The position numbers and the translations under genes are program-made. Shown here piece by piece: positions 25,977 through 33,227 of a stretch of DNA of 64,000 bases. Numbering within the stretch: the first letter of the stretch is position 1; each line of letters opens with the position of its first letter. The notes under the pieces are model-generated. The model worked only from the letters and a program-made list of their open reading frames with translations. It made no database searches and had not been told where the DNA came from. This DNA is from JAVJUV01 sp047314965 (lineage in GTDB: Bacteria; Pseudomonadota; Alphaproteobacteria; Rhodobacterales; Rhodobacteraceae): contig NZ_JBLBVK010000041.1 of assembly GCF_047314965.1 (NCBI RefSeq), positions 62,001-126,000 on the forward strand, given 5' to 3'.

Positions 25977-27215
25977 ATGAAAGACCGCACTGCCCTTGTC
26001 ACGCCGATCCTTCTGGCGGCGTGCCTGATCATCACAGTCAATTTCGCGATCCGCGGCGCGTTCGGAGTTTTCCAGATTCCGATCGCCGAGGAATTCGGCT
26101 GGCCGCGTGCGGAGTTCTCGATGGCGATCGCGATCCAGAACCTGTTCTGGGGCATCGGGCAGCCGATCTTCGGGGCGATTGCCGAGAAGATCGGGGACAG
26201 GAAAGCGATCTTTTTCGGAGCGGTTCTTTATGCCGCCGGCCTGGTGCTGTCTGCTTTCGCGACGACGCCTTTCGCGATCCAGAGCCTTGAGGTTCTGGTC
26301 GGTCTGGGCATCGCGGGTACCGGCTTTGGCGTGATCCTGGCCATCGTGGCGCGGTCCGCCTCGGACGAGCACCGCTCGATGGCGCTGGCGATGACGACGG
26401 CGGCGGGATCCCTGGGGCAGGTGTTCGGCGCGCCTCTGGCCGAGTGGATGCTGTCGTTCCTGCCGTGGCAGACCGTCTTCCTGGTGTTCGCGGCTGCGAT
26501 CCTTGGCGTTCTCTTCGCGCTTCCCTTCATGCGTGCGCCGGTTCTGAGCAAGACCGAGATCGAAGAGAGCATGGGAACCGTCCTGTCGCGCGCGTTCCGC
26601 GATCCGTCCTATGCGATGATCTTCATGGGCTTCTTTTCCTGCGGCTACCAGCTGGGCTTCATCGTGGCGCATTTCCCCGCGCTCGTGACCGAGATGTGCG
26701 GGCCGATACTGCCGGGCAGTACGCTGCATGCGCTGGGCGTCACGACGACCTCCGCGCTGGGCGCGGTCGCGATCTCGGTGATCGGGCTGGCCAATATCGT
26801 CGGCACGCTGATGGCCGGGTGGCTGGGGCAGCGCTATCCGAAGAAGTACCTGCTGGCGAGCATCTATGCTGCGCGGACGATCATCGGTGCGGTTTTCATC
26901 CTGAGCCCGATCACGCCGATGTCGGTGATCCTGTTCTCGGTCTTCATGGGATCGCTCTGGCTGGCGACCGTGCCTCTGACCAGCGGGTTGGTCGGCTATC
27001 TCTTCGGTCTGAGGTACATGGGAACGCTTTACGGTTTCGTGTTCCTCAGCCACCAGCTGGGCAGTTTCCTTGGCATCTGGCTGGGCGGGCGGCTTTATGA
27101 TGCGACCGGAGACTATACGCTGGTCTGGTGGCTTGGTCTTGCGGTCGGCGCCTTCAGTGCGCTGGTGCATCTGCCGATCCGCGAGGAAAAGCGCGGGCTG
27201 CCGCAGGCGGCCTAA
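25977..27215 (+). CDS. MFS transporter
   Basis: 412-aa major facilitator with twelve predicted membrane helices in two halves joined by a loop near residue 190-205. The loop 2-3 signature appears as EKIGDRKAIFFGA. It resembles oxalate/formate antiporter or monocarboxylate carriers in the MFS. Located after the tetronate operon and GntR gene, it may import L-threonate or a related acid; that link is positional only. Its last 4 bases overlap the end of the convergent hydrolase gene. Confidence 0.88.
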   Translation: MKDRTALVTPILLAACLIITVNFAIRGAFGVFQIPIAEEFGWPRAEFSMAIAIQNLFWGIGQPIFGAIAEKIGDRKAIFFGAVLYAAGLVLSAFATTPFAIQSLEVLVGLGIAGTGFGVILAIVARSASDEHRSMALAMTTAAGSLGQVFGAPLAEWMLSFLPWQTVFLVFAAAILGVLFALPFMRAPVLSKTEIEESMGTVLSRAFRDPSYAMIFMGFFSCGYQLGFIVAHFPALVTEMCGPILPGSTLHALGVTTTSALGAVAISVIGLANIVGTLMAGWLGQRYPKKYLLASIYAARTIIGAVFILSPITPMSVILFSVFMGSLWLATVPLTSGLVGYLFGLRYMGTLYGFVFLSHQLGSFLGIWLGGRLYDATGDYTLVWWLGLAVGAFSALVHLPIREEKRGLPQAA

Positions 27216-28126
27216 CGGTCCGAGAGAAACTTACGCAGGGCTTCGGCAATCTGCGCGGGGTGTGTCTGAAGAAGGACGTGTCCGGCACCGGGGATCTGCA
27301 CATGGTGCGCGTCCGGGTTCAGTTCGGCCAGCCGGCCCATCGATGTCAGCGGAATGACCGGGTCTTCGGCACCCCAGATCGCCAGCACGGGCAGGCCTTC
27401 GCGCCCGAGCATCCGGTGATCGTTGTCGCATGTCTCGCGCAGGGCGTAGCGCCGCGAGGACAGGAGAGCGGGCAGAAACCCCCGCATGCGGGTTTCGGAG
27501 GCCTGCCGGTCCTCCAGATCGGGGATGACGGTGGCGTTCGAGCGGTGCTCGACCAGTTCGCGCCGAAGCGCCATGCCGCCGAAGACGCGGGTCAGCCAGT
27601 CGCCCAGAACGGGGAGCGTCCAGATGCGTCCGGCAACGGTGTCGTAGACCGGTGTCAGTCCCGCGGGTGCGATCAGGACGAGTTCCGAGACCCTGGCCCG
27701 GTTCGCAGCGGCATAGGCGGTGGCGATGACGCCGCCCATGGAGTAGCCGACGAGGACAAAGGGCCTGTCGATCATCTGGTCCTTGATCAGGGCGTTCAGC
27801 TGCCGGATGAAGAAGGCCGATGTCTGCCGCGCATGCGTCCGGGCCGAAAAGCCGCGGCCATAGAGATCATAGGTCAGGACGCGGTAGCCGAGCCCGCTCA
27901 GGCTGCGCTCGGTCGCGGCGAAAATGTACGAAGGTGTGGACAGGCCGTGGACGCAGATGGCGACCGGCCCGTCCTCCGGTCCGCTCCAGCGGTAATGGGT
28001 GGCGCCTCCGGGCAGGTCCGCGAACTTTCCTGGTGCGTCCTGTCGCCGGACCCTCCGGCGCATCGCCTCTGCCAGGAACGGCAGGGCGACAATCGCAAGG
28101 GCAACGAGAAGGACATACGTGGCCAA
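27212..28126 (-). CDS. Alpha/beta hydrolase, membrane-anchored
   Basis: 304-aa alpha/beta-hydrolase. An N-terminal hydrophobic stretch (YVLLVALAIVALPFLAEA) followed by RRRVRR suggests a membrane anchor. The oxyanion segment ICVHGLSTPSY precedes the nucleophile elbow GYSMGG (Ser at about 129). The acid is in IWGAEDPVIPL and the catalytic His in IPGAGHVLLQTHP near the C-terminus. Start appears to be TTG. The upstream EamA gene on the same strand ends 15 bp before, so they may be co-transcribed. Substrate unknown. Confidence 0.87.
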   Translation of the reverse strand: MATYVLLVALAIVALPFLAEAMRRRVRRQDAPGKFADLPGGATHYRWSGPEDGPVAICVHGLSTPSYIFAATERSLSGLGYRVLTYDLYGRGFSARTHARQTSAFFIRQLNALIKDQMIDRPFVLVGYSMGGVIATAYAAANRARVSELVLIAPAGLTPVYDTVAGRIWTLPVLGDWLTRVFGGMALRRELVEHRSNATVIPDLEDRQASETRMRGFLPALLSSRRYALRETCDNDHRMLGREGLPVLAIWGAEDPVIPLTSMGRLAELNPDAHHVQIPGAGHVLLQTHPAQIAEALRKFLSDR

Positions 28127-28141
28127 GGTCGGGGCTCCGGA

Positions 28142-29116
28142 TCAGTACCGTTTGGGCTGGGTCGCCGCGCGCATGACGCGCCGGTGCGCAACCGCTTCGC
28201 GCCATACAAGTATCAGTCCTGACAGCATGATCAACGCGATGCCCGTCCAGGCCCAGATATCCGGCCACTCGCCGAAGATGCTCAGACCCCAGAAAACGGC
28301 CAGCGGCATGGCGGCGTATTCGAACGGCGCAACATAGGCCGCCTCGGAGCGGCGGTAGGCCTGGCTGATGGTGAAACCGCCGAGCGAGGAGGTTATGCCG
28401 AGCAGGCCGATCAGCACGAGATCGAAGCCCGAGGGCCAGACCCAGGCACGGAGGAGGAACTCCATCGACGGGTGGTCGAAAGTCTCGTACCGGCCGTCCC
28501 CAAGGAAAAGGCCAGCGGAACCGGCGAAGAAGAAGAACGTCACCTGGATGTAGAAGGCCATTGCCGTGGCGTTCTCGGTGCCGCCGATCTTGCGGGTCAG
28601 GATGTGCAGGGTGGCATAGCCGAAGGCGGCCACCAGGGGCAGCAGGGCCGCCAGCTGGAACGCCTCGGTGCCCGGGCGCAGGACGATCAGTACGCCAAGC
28701 ATCCCCGCCGCGATGGCCGCCCAGCGTCGCGGGCCCACTGTTTCACCGAGAAAGATGACCGAAAAGACCGAGATTGCGAGCGGCGAAATGAAGAAGATCG
28801 CCACGGCCTCGGCCAGCGGCATGGCGGCAAGTCCGAGGAAAAAGCAGAAATTTGCGAAGACCACGCAGGCGCCACGGGCGATATGGGTGCCAAGCCGGCG
28901 GGTCTTGAGCATCGACAGCGACCCGCCTGTCAGCGGAACCAGGACGGCGAGGATGAAAGCGAGACCGAAAAGGGTGCGGAAGAAGATGAGCTGGTAGAGC
29001 GGGTAGCCGCCGGACAGGAACTTGACCAGGACGTCGTTGGTCGAAAAGCACAGCACGGCAACAAGCGCCCAGATGGCGCCGACCGGTGTCGAGCGTTCTG
29101 CATCCGTCAGTGTCAT
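28142..29116 (-). CDS. EamA/DMT family transporter
   Basis: 324-aa DMT-superfamily carrier with two EamA repeats and about ten membrane helices. The first begins AIWALVAVLCFSTNDVLVKF and includes the typical PLAEAVAIFFISPL segment. The second includes GGFTISQAYRRSEAAYVAPFEY, a strongly conserved DMT stretch. ATG start at 29116. It is followed 15 bp later by the alpha/beta hydrolase gene. The exported or imported substrate is unknown. Confidence 0.88.
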   Translation of the reverse strand: MTLTDAERSTPVGAIWALVAVLCFSTNDVLVKFLSGGYPLYQLIFFRTLFGLAFILAVLVPLTGGSLSMLKTRRLGTHIARGACVVFANFCFFLGLAAMPLAEAVAIFFISPLAISVFSVIFLGETVGPRRWAAIAAGMLGVLIVLRPGTEAFQLAALLPLVAAFGYATLHILTRKIGGTENATAMAFYIQVTFFFFAGSAGLFLGDGRYETFDHPSMEFLLRAWVWPSGFDLVLIGLLGITSSLGGFTISQAYRRSEAAYVAPFEYAAMPLAVFWGLSIFGEWPDIWAWTGIALIMLSGLILVWREAVAHRRVMRAATQPKRY

Positions 29117-29232
29117 GGGGCGTGTGTCTCCGTCACCCTGTTACGCCGGGAAAACGCTCCAGTCCATGCATGTTGTACGCACCGCAGGGATGGACGGCTG
29201 GACAGGAGCCGGACGGCTCCTAAGACAGAGGC

Positions 29233-30021
29233 ATGGATACGGAACCGGACACAGCCAGATCGGCGGCCTTGCCTTGGCGAATTTATCTGCTGTCCGCGTG
29301 GATGCTGCTGACCGCCTTGTTCTGGTTTCTTAACCCCGGCGCGACCGAGGGGTTCTCGTCAGGTGTCCGCCTGCTGTTCTGGGCGGTCCATGTGGGGTTG
29401 CCGCTCGCTCTCCTTCAGGCGGTGCAGGTCTTCCTATCATGGCTGCCTCGGGCGGCCTCTCTTGCTCCTGTTTGGCAGGTGGTGCTGGCGGGCATCATCG
29501 GCGGCGTGCTGTTCACGCCCGTCGGGCTTTTCCTTGATGGCGTTTTCCCCGATCCCGACGGAGGGCGGGTGCAGCCGATGCTGGGAGCGGTGATCTCCGA
29601 GCTGAGCAGCATCGTGCCTCCGGTCGTTCTGGTCTGGCTGGCCGTGAACGCGCCGCGGCTGGTGCAGCCGGGGCGCGTGCCGGAGTCGGCGGCACAGGAG
29701 AGAAGAGCCGAGTTCTGGAGCAAGGTTCCCGAAGGACTGGGCGACGATCTGGTCTCGGTTTCTGCCGAGCTGCATTACATACGCGTCCGCACCCCGCGCG
29801 GCGAAGCCCTTGTGCTCTATCCCTTCGGCAAGGCCGTCGAAGAGTTGGCCGGGGAGGGCGGGCTGCAGGTTCACAGGTCGCACTGGGTGAAGTTCGATCA
29901 CGTGGGCGAGGTGATCCCGCGGAAGGAGCAGGCGGAAATCCGGCTCGACACGGGCCAGACCCTGCCTGTCAGCCGGCGGTACAAGGCGGCATTCCTGCAA
30001 GCGCTGCAAAAGGCCAAGTGA
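29233..30021 (+). CDS. Membrane-anchored LytTR-type transcriptional regulator
   Basis: 262-aa protein. Four hydrophobic segments occupy residues about 16-130, then a short linker and a C-terminal LytTR DNA-binding domain (about 165-262: DDLVSVSAELHYIRVRT, GLQVHRSHWVKFDHV, LPVSRRYKAAFLQAL). It lacks the response-regulator receiver domain of AgrA/LytR-type proteins, so it presumably senses a membrane or envelope signal directly. A 17-bp direct repeat immediately after its stop and an outer-membrane protein gene downstream make that gene a likely target. The start follows AGACAGAGG. Confidence 0.88.
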   Translation: MDTEPDTARSAALPWRIYLLSAWMLLTALFWFLNPGATEGFSSGVRLLFWAVHVGLPLALLQAVQVFLSWLPRAASLAPVWQVVLAGIIGGVLFTPVGLFLDGVFPDPDGGRVQPMLGAVISELSSIVPPVVLVWLAVNAPRLVQPGRVPESAAQERRAEFWSKVPEGLGDDLVSVSAELHYIRVRTPRGEALVLYPFGKAVEELAGEGGLQVHRSHWVKFDHVGEVIPRKEQAEIRLDTGQTLPVSRRYKAAFLQALQKAK

Positions 30022-30023
30022 CG

Positions 30024-30061
30024 GCTCGTCGCTCGTGCATGAACGCTCGTCGCTCGTGCAT
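30024..30061 (+). promoter_or_regulatory. Direct repeat with 21-bp period, candidate LytTR binding site
   Basis: GCTCGTCGCTCGTGCAT occurs twice exactly (30024-30040 and 30045-30061), separated by GAAC, giving a 21-bp period. Each copy itself contains GCTCGTC-GCTCGTG. LytTR regulators are known to bind paired direct repeats about two helical turns apart. The site begins 3 bp after the LytTR stop and 105 bp before the outer-membrane protein start. Confidence 0.6.
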
Positions 30062-30128
30062 TCCGTGTTGCCGGACGTTCGGGGCGGCCGAGATGCCTGT
30101 CATGGTTTCTCTCGACAAAGGACGTCAC

Positions 30129-30758
30129 ATGACCTTCAAGACTACGTTTCAAGCTGCCGGGCTTGCCGGTTTGCTGTCGGCCGTTGCCTCCGGGGCGGCA
30201 TGGGCCGAAGGGTTCTATCTCAAGGCTTATGGCGGGGCATCTGCGCTTTCGGACAGCGACATCACGATTTCAGGTTTGGGCACGGACAGCGGCGTCGGTT
30301 TCGGTTCCGGCACGATTGCGGGGGCTGCAGGAGGCTATGCGTATGGCGGCTGGCCGGTGTCCGCCGAACTGGAATGGACCTACCGCACAGGTGACAGCGA
30401 TGCCGGGGCGACGGCCGGGGGCGATTTCGCGTCTACGGCGCTGATGCTGAACGGCGTCTGGAACCTGGGAAAGACAGGGCGCCTGACACCCTATGTGGGT
30501 GCCGGTGTCGGCGTCGTCACCGAGATCGACTTCGATGTTCCGGCGGGCGCTGCCGCGGGGGAATACAGCGACACCGGTATCTTCGCCTTCCAGGCGTTCG
30601 GCGGTGTGTCCTATGCGGTCACGGACCGCTTTTCGGCCTTCGGGGAGCTGCGCTACTTCGATGCTGGTTCGGTTACACTGGCAGGTCCGGGCGGAGCCAC
30701 GCTGAGTGCCGACTACAACACGCTCGACGTTCTGGCCGGCGTATCGTTCAGGTTCTGA
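30129..30758 (+). CDS. Outer membrane beta-barrel protein
   Basis: 209-aa small outer-membrane barrel (OmpA/Opa-like porin fold). The signal peptide spans residues 1-25 (MTFKTTFQAAGLAGLL onward, cleavage after AWA). Alternating hydrophobic/polar strands follow (GFYLKAYGGASAL, ELEWTYRTG, LTPYVGAGVGVVTEI, FGELRYFDAG) and the chain ends in Phe (LAGVSFRF), the classical barrel-assembly signal. Start is ATG 30129 after AAAGGA; the frame open to 30018 crosses the direct repeat and is not used. It overlaps the convergent DUF188 gene by 11 bp. Confidence 0.9.
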   Translation: MTFKTTFQAAGLAGLLSAVASGAAWAEGFYLKAYGGASALSDSDITISGLGTDSGVGFGSGTIAGAAGGYAYGGWPVSAELEWTYRTGDSDAGATAGGDFASTALMLNGVWNLGKTGRLTPYVGAGVGVVTEIDFDVPAGAAAGEYSDTGIFAFQAFGGVSYAVTDRFSAFGELRYFDAGSVTLAGPGGATLSADYNTLDVLAGVSFRF

Positions 30759-31182
30759 GCGCGCGCTCGAGCGCATCGAGAAAACGCGAGCGGTCGGCTT
30801 TCGAGAAAGCCCGGCCGCCGCCTTGCCGGAACGGATCGGCGGCGCGGAGATCGGCGGCAAGATCGCGCATCGCCAGCACGTTGCCGATATTCGCCGCCGT
30901 CAGCGCCTCTCCGTTGGGCTTCAGGACTCTCGCGCCCGCCTCGACGCATTTCGCTGCAAGTGGGATGTCGTTCGTGATGACGACATCGCCGGGGCCCGCG
31001 TTCGACGCGATCCATTTGTCGGCCTCGTCCGCGCCCTCGGAAACGAACACGCTTTCGATCAGGGGATTGGGCGAGGGACGGATGCCGCCGTTCGAGACCA
31101 TCTTGACGGTCACCTTGCGGCGGGTGGCCACGGTCTCGACCTCGGATTTGACCGGGCAGGCATCTGCATCGACATAGATCAT
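30748..31182 (-). CDS. YaiI/YqxD family protein (DUF188)
   Basis: 144-aa member of the DUF188 family, PIN-like nuclease-fold proteins of unproven function. The family N-terminus IYVDADACPVKSEVE, central segment DKWIASNAGPGDVVITNDIPLA (split) and LKPNGEALTAANIG are all present. The aspartates of DADACP and TNDIPLA are positioned as PIN-like metal ligands. Convergent with the outer-membrane protein gene, overlapping by 11 bp. Confidence 0.9.
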   Translation of the reverse strand: MIYVDADACPVKSEVETVATRRKVTVKMVSNGGIRPSPNPLIESVFVSEGADEADKWIASNAGPGDVVITNDIPLAAKCVEAGARVLKPNGEALTAANIGNVLAMRDLAADLRAADPFRQGGGRAFSKADRSRFLDALERALRT

Positions 31183-31362
31183 GGGGAGAGGGTGGCCTCG
31201 TTGGGACGCGGTGGCAAGAGACGGTGGGACCGAATGGCGGACGGAGCGGCCAATCGATGACTCGGTTTGCGCGGCATCCGATGTTCTTCGGATCGCCAGT
31301 TTATAGGGTATTTTCTATCATGATACGAAAGCGTTGTCCTGGCCGGGAACAATAATCCGGCA

Positions 31363-31400
31363 GGTATCGAGGCGCATATTGCACCTCGATACCCCTTTTT
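31363..31400 (+). terminator. Rho-independent terminator on + strand
   Basis: A perfect 10-bp stem (GGTATCGAGG / CCTCGATACC) with an 11-base loop is followed by CC and five T's on the plus strand. The nearest plus-strand gene ends 600 bp upstream. Either the outer-membrane protein transcript is long or an unseen small RNA ends here. Confidence 0.75.
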
Positions 31401-31417
31401 CGCAACGCTGATGGGTT

Positions 31418-31996
31418 TCAGCTATCAGCGTGCTCACAGGTTACGTTCGGGTTGAACGGCATCAGAACGCCCATCGGGTTTTCTCGGAACAGCCAGACGT
31501 GCTGATCATAGTGCGGCATGAAGCCATGGGCCTCATCGCCTGGCGTGTTCGGATCATCCGCCATATGATCCCACATACGACCGTTGAGCATCGGCGCTTC
31601 GCCCATTCCGGCTGCCTGCCAAGCGGCTTCGAACACAAGGTTCTCAACTGCAACGAGTTCGAGCGATCCGTCTGCCTGCGGTTCGTAGATCAGGATCGAG
31701 GGTTGTGACCAATCGGTGTAGGTCGACTCGCCATTTACGCGCGGTTCGGTTCCCGTGATCTTGAGCATCGCCGGGTGAATGTAATGTATACCCATCGCGC
31801 CAAGTTCAGCGGGCAATCCCTCGCCCGCTGCAGAGACACAATGGTTGTCCGGTGTGATGTAGCCTTCCGCCAAGGCCACATTGATATCCTTGTATTTTTC
31901 GACGCTGGCGCGCATCGCTTCAAGATCGACTTCATCGGCCAGGACCGAAATCGGTGCCAAGGCAGCGAGCAGCGCCAGGATTGACGTCTTCTTCAT
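31418..31996 (-). CDS. Exported protein of unknown function
   Basis: 192-aa protein with a clear signal peptide (MKKTSILALLAALAPISVLA, cleaved before DEV). I do not recognise the family. The mature part carries repeated His/Asp-containing motifs: ITPDNHCVSA, MGIHYIHPAML, WDHMADDPNTPGDEAHG and PHYDQHVWLF. These could bind a metal, and there is a second Cys near the C-terminus (VTCEH). ATG 31996 follows GGGAGGAAAAA closely, a strong start. It is divergent from the small cytochrome c gene. Confidence 0.75.
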   Translation of the reverse strand: MKKTSILALLAALAPISVLADEVDLEAMRASVEKYKDINVALAEGYITPDNHCVSAAGEGLPAELGAMGIHYIHPAMLKITGTEPRVNGESTYTDWSQPSILIYEPQADGSLELVAVENLVFEAAWQAAGMGEAPMLNGRMWDHMADDPNTPGDEAHGFMPHYDQHVWLFRENPMGVLMPFNPNVTCEHADS

Positions 31997-32183
31997 TTTT
32001 TCCTCCCAAATGCCGAGTTTGGCGAGCATGAGACTCATATCGGCATTGCCATCTTATCACGAAAACGAGAAATTTTCTTCGCTCTCAGACTTCGACCGGG
32101 AGATCGCCTATACTGAAAGAACCGTCGCGAGCCGCGGTCGAGGCCGCGAGGAGCAGGTTTGGAGGAACATCATCCGGGTAGGT

Positions 32184-32543
32184 TTGTCGTTCTTGATCGC
32201 CGCGCTTCTGACGCCGCTTGCTGCGCAATCCGAAGGCACGGACATTCCGGATTGGGCTGAAGTGAGCGCAATTCTCACAGAGCGATGTGTGATGTGTCAC
32301 TCGGAGGTTGCAGGAGCTTCAAAGGGTCTCCGGCTGGACGACTATGAGGCCGCGCTTGCCGGAAGCGAGCGGGGTCCGGTCATGGTGCCCGGAGACGTAT
32401 CGGGCAGTGAGTTGATCCGTCGATTGCGCGGTGAGAGCACGCCCCGCATGCCGTTTCTCAGCCGCCCGCTGCCGGACGACCAGATTGCCTTGATCGAAAG
32501 CTGGATAGCCGCCGGTATGCCCAATCGGAATGGCGCGCGGTAG
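32184..32543 (+). CDS. Small mono-heme c-type cytochrome
   Basis: About 119-aa exported cytochrome. A hydrophobic signal (FLIAALLTPLAAQ) precedes a single heme site CVMCHSE near residue 35. Conserved GLRLDDYEAALAG, GDVSGSELIRRLRG and the Met-ligand region STPRMPFLSRPLPDDQIALIESWI follow, as in Planctomycete-type cytochrome C domains. The start is unclear: the frame is open well upstream, and TTG 32184 is the first common start codon near the signal. A GGAGG at 32161-32165 points instead to initiation at an ATC codon (32169 or 32172), giving a better n-region. Confidence 0.65.
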   Translation: MSFLIAALLTPLAAQSEGTDIPDWAEVSAILTERCVMCHSEVAGASKGLRLDDYEAALAGSERGPVMVPGDVSGSELIRRLRGESTPRMPFLSRPLPDDQIALIESWIAAGMPNRNGAR

Positions 32544-32717
32544 CCCGCAGCCGAAGTTTGAAGATTGGTTCAGGAAAGCAGGGTGGCCGGGTCTCGACCT
32601 CGGATCTGATCGGGCAGGCATCGGTGTCGGCGCGCATCTTCGACGGCGGTAGTCACGAGATAGTTCTTTCTTCAAGCGCCGCCCGCGCGTAGCGTTCACA
32701 GGAAATGGAGAAGTGAC

Positions 32718-33089
32718 ATGGCGGCACTCAGCCCGACTGATCTGATCAGGTTATTTTCAGAATGTTTTTCCGCAGGCGATATCGATGGCCTGATGGCGTT
32801 GTACGAAGAGGGCGCGGTATTTCCGAACCACCATGGAACGTACAAAGGGGCAGAGCAGATCCGTCCTGTCCTGCAAGGCTATATCGACTCCGGTGCTGTC
32901 ATTGAATTCGAAAGCCAGGTCGCTTTCGAGACCGGCGATATTGCCCTTGTCCAGAACGGGTGGACACTGACGACGGCAGGTGGTGACAAGGTCACGGGGG
33001 TGAGTGTCGAAGTCGCCAGAAAGCAATCGGACGGTACCTGGCTATACGTGATCGACAGTCCCGATGGAGCGGCTCTTCTCGGCCACTGA
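32718..33089 (+). CDS. SnoaL/ketosteroid-isomerase-like (NTF2-fold) protein
   Basis: 123-aa NTF2-superfamily protein. The pattern LIRLFSECFSAGDIDGLMALYEEGAVF, split over residues 9-35, is the standard opening of SnoaL/DUF4440-type domains, followed by a cone of beta strands (VIEFESQVAFETGDIALVQ, WLYVIDSPDG). Members range from isomerases to proteins without known activity, so no reaction is assigned. Start ATG 32718 follows GGAGAAGTG. It stands alone between the cytochrome and the HTH-TPR regulator. Confidence 0.8.
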   Translation: MAALSPTDLIRLFSECFSAGDIDGLMALYEEGAVFPNHHGTYKGAEQIRPVLQGYIDSGAVIEFESQVAFETGDIALVQNGWTLTTAGGDKVTGVSVEVARKQSDGTWLYVIDSPDGAALLGH

Positions 33090-33227
33090 ACTTGCCCTGT
33101 TACCCGGTGAAGAAGGCTTGAAAAGACCCGATGCGGGCGTCCACGCGCCACCCCTGGCGCGCGAAAGAGGATAGACGCCTGCCCGCGCCTCCACTTTGGG
33201 CATCAGCATCCTCGCGCTCACACTCGA

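Noticed and set aside
24660..27170. Very long open frame (836 codons) on the minus strand
   Set aside because: It lies antisense to otnI, the GntR gene and the MFS gene, is extremely rich in Arg, Gln, His and Asp, and has no domain; it is a by-product of GC-rich codon use on the real strand.
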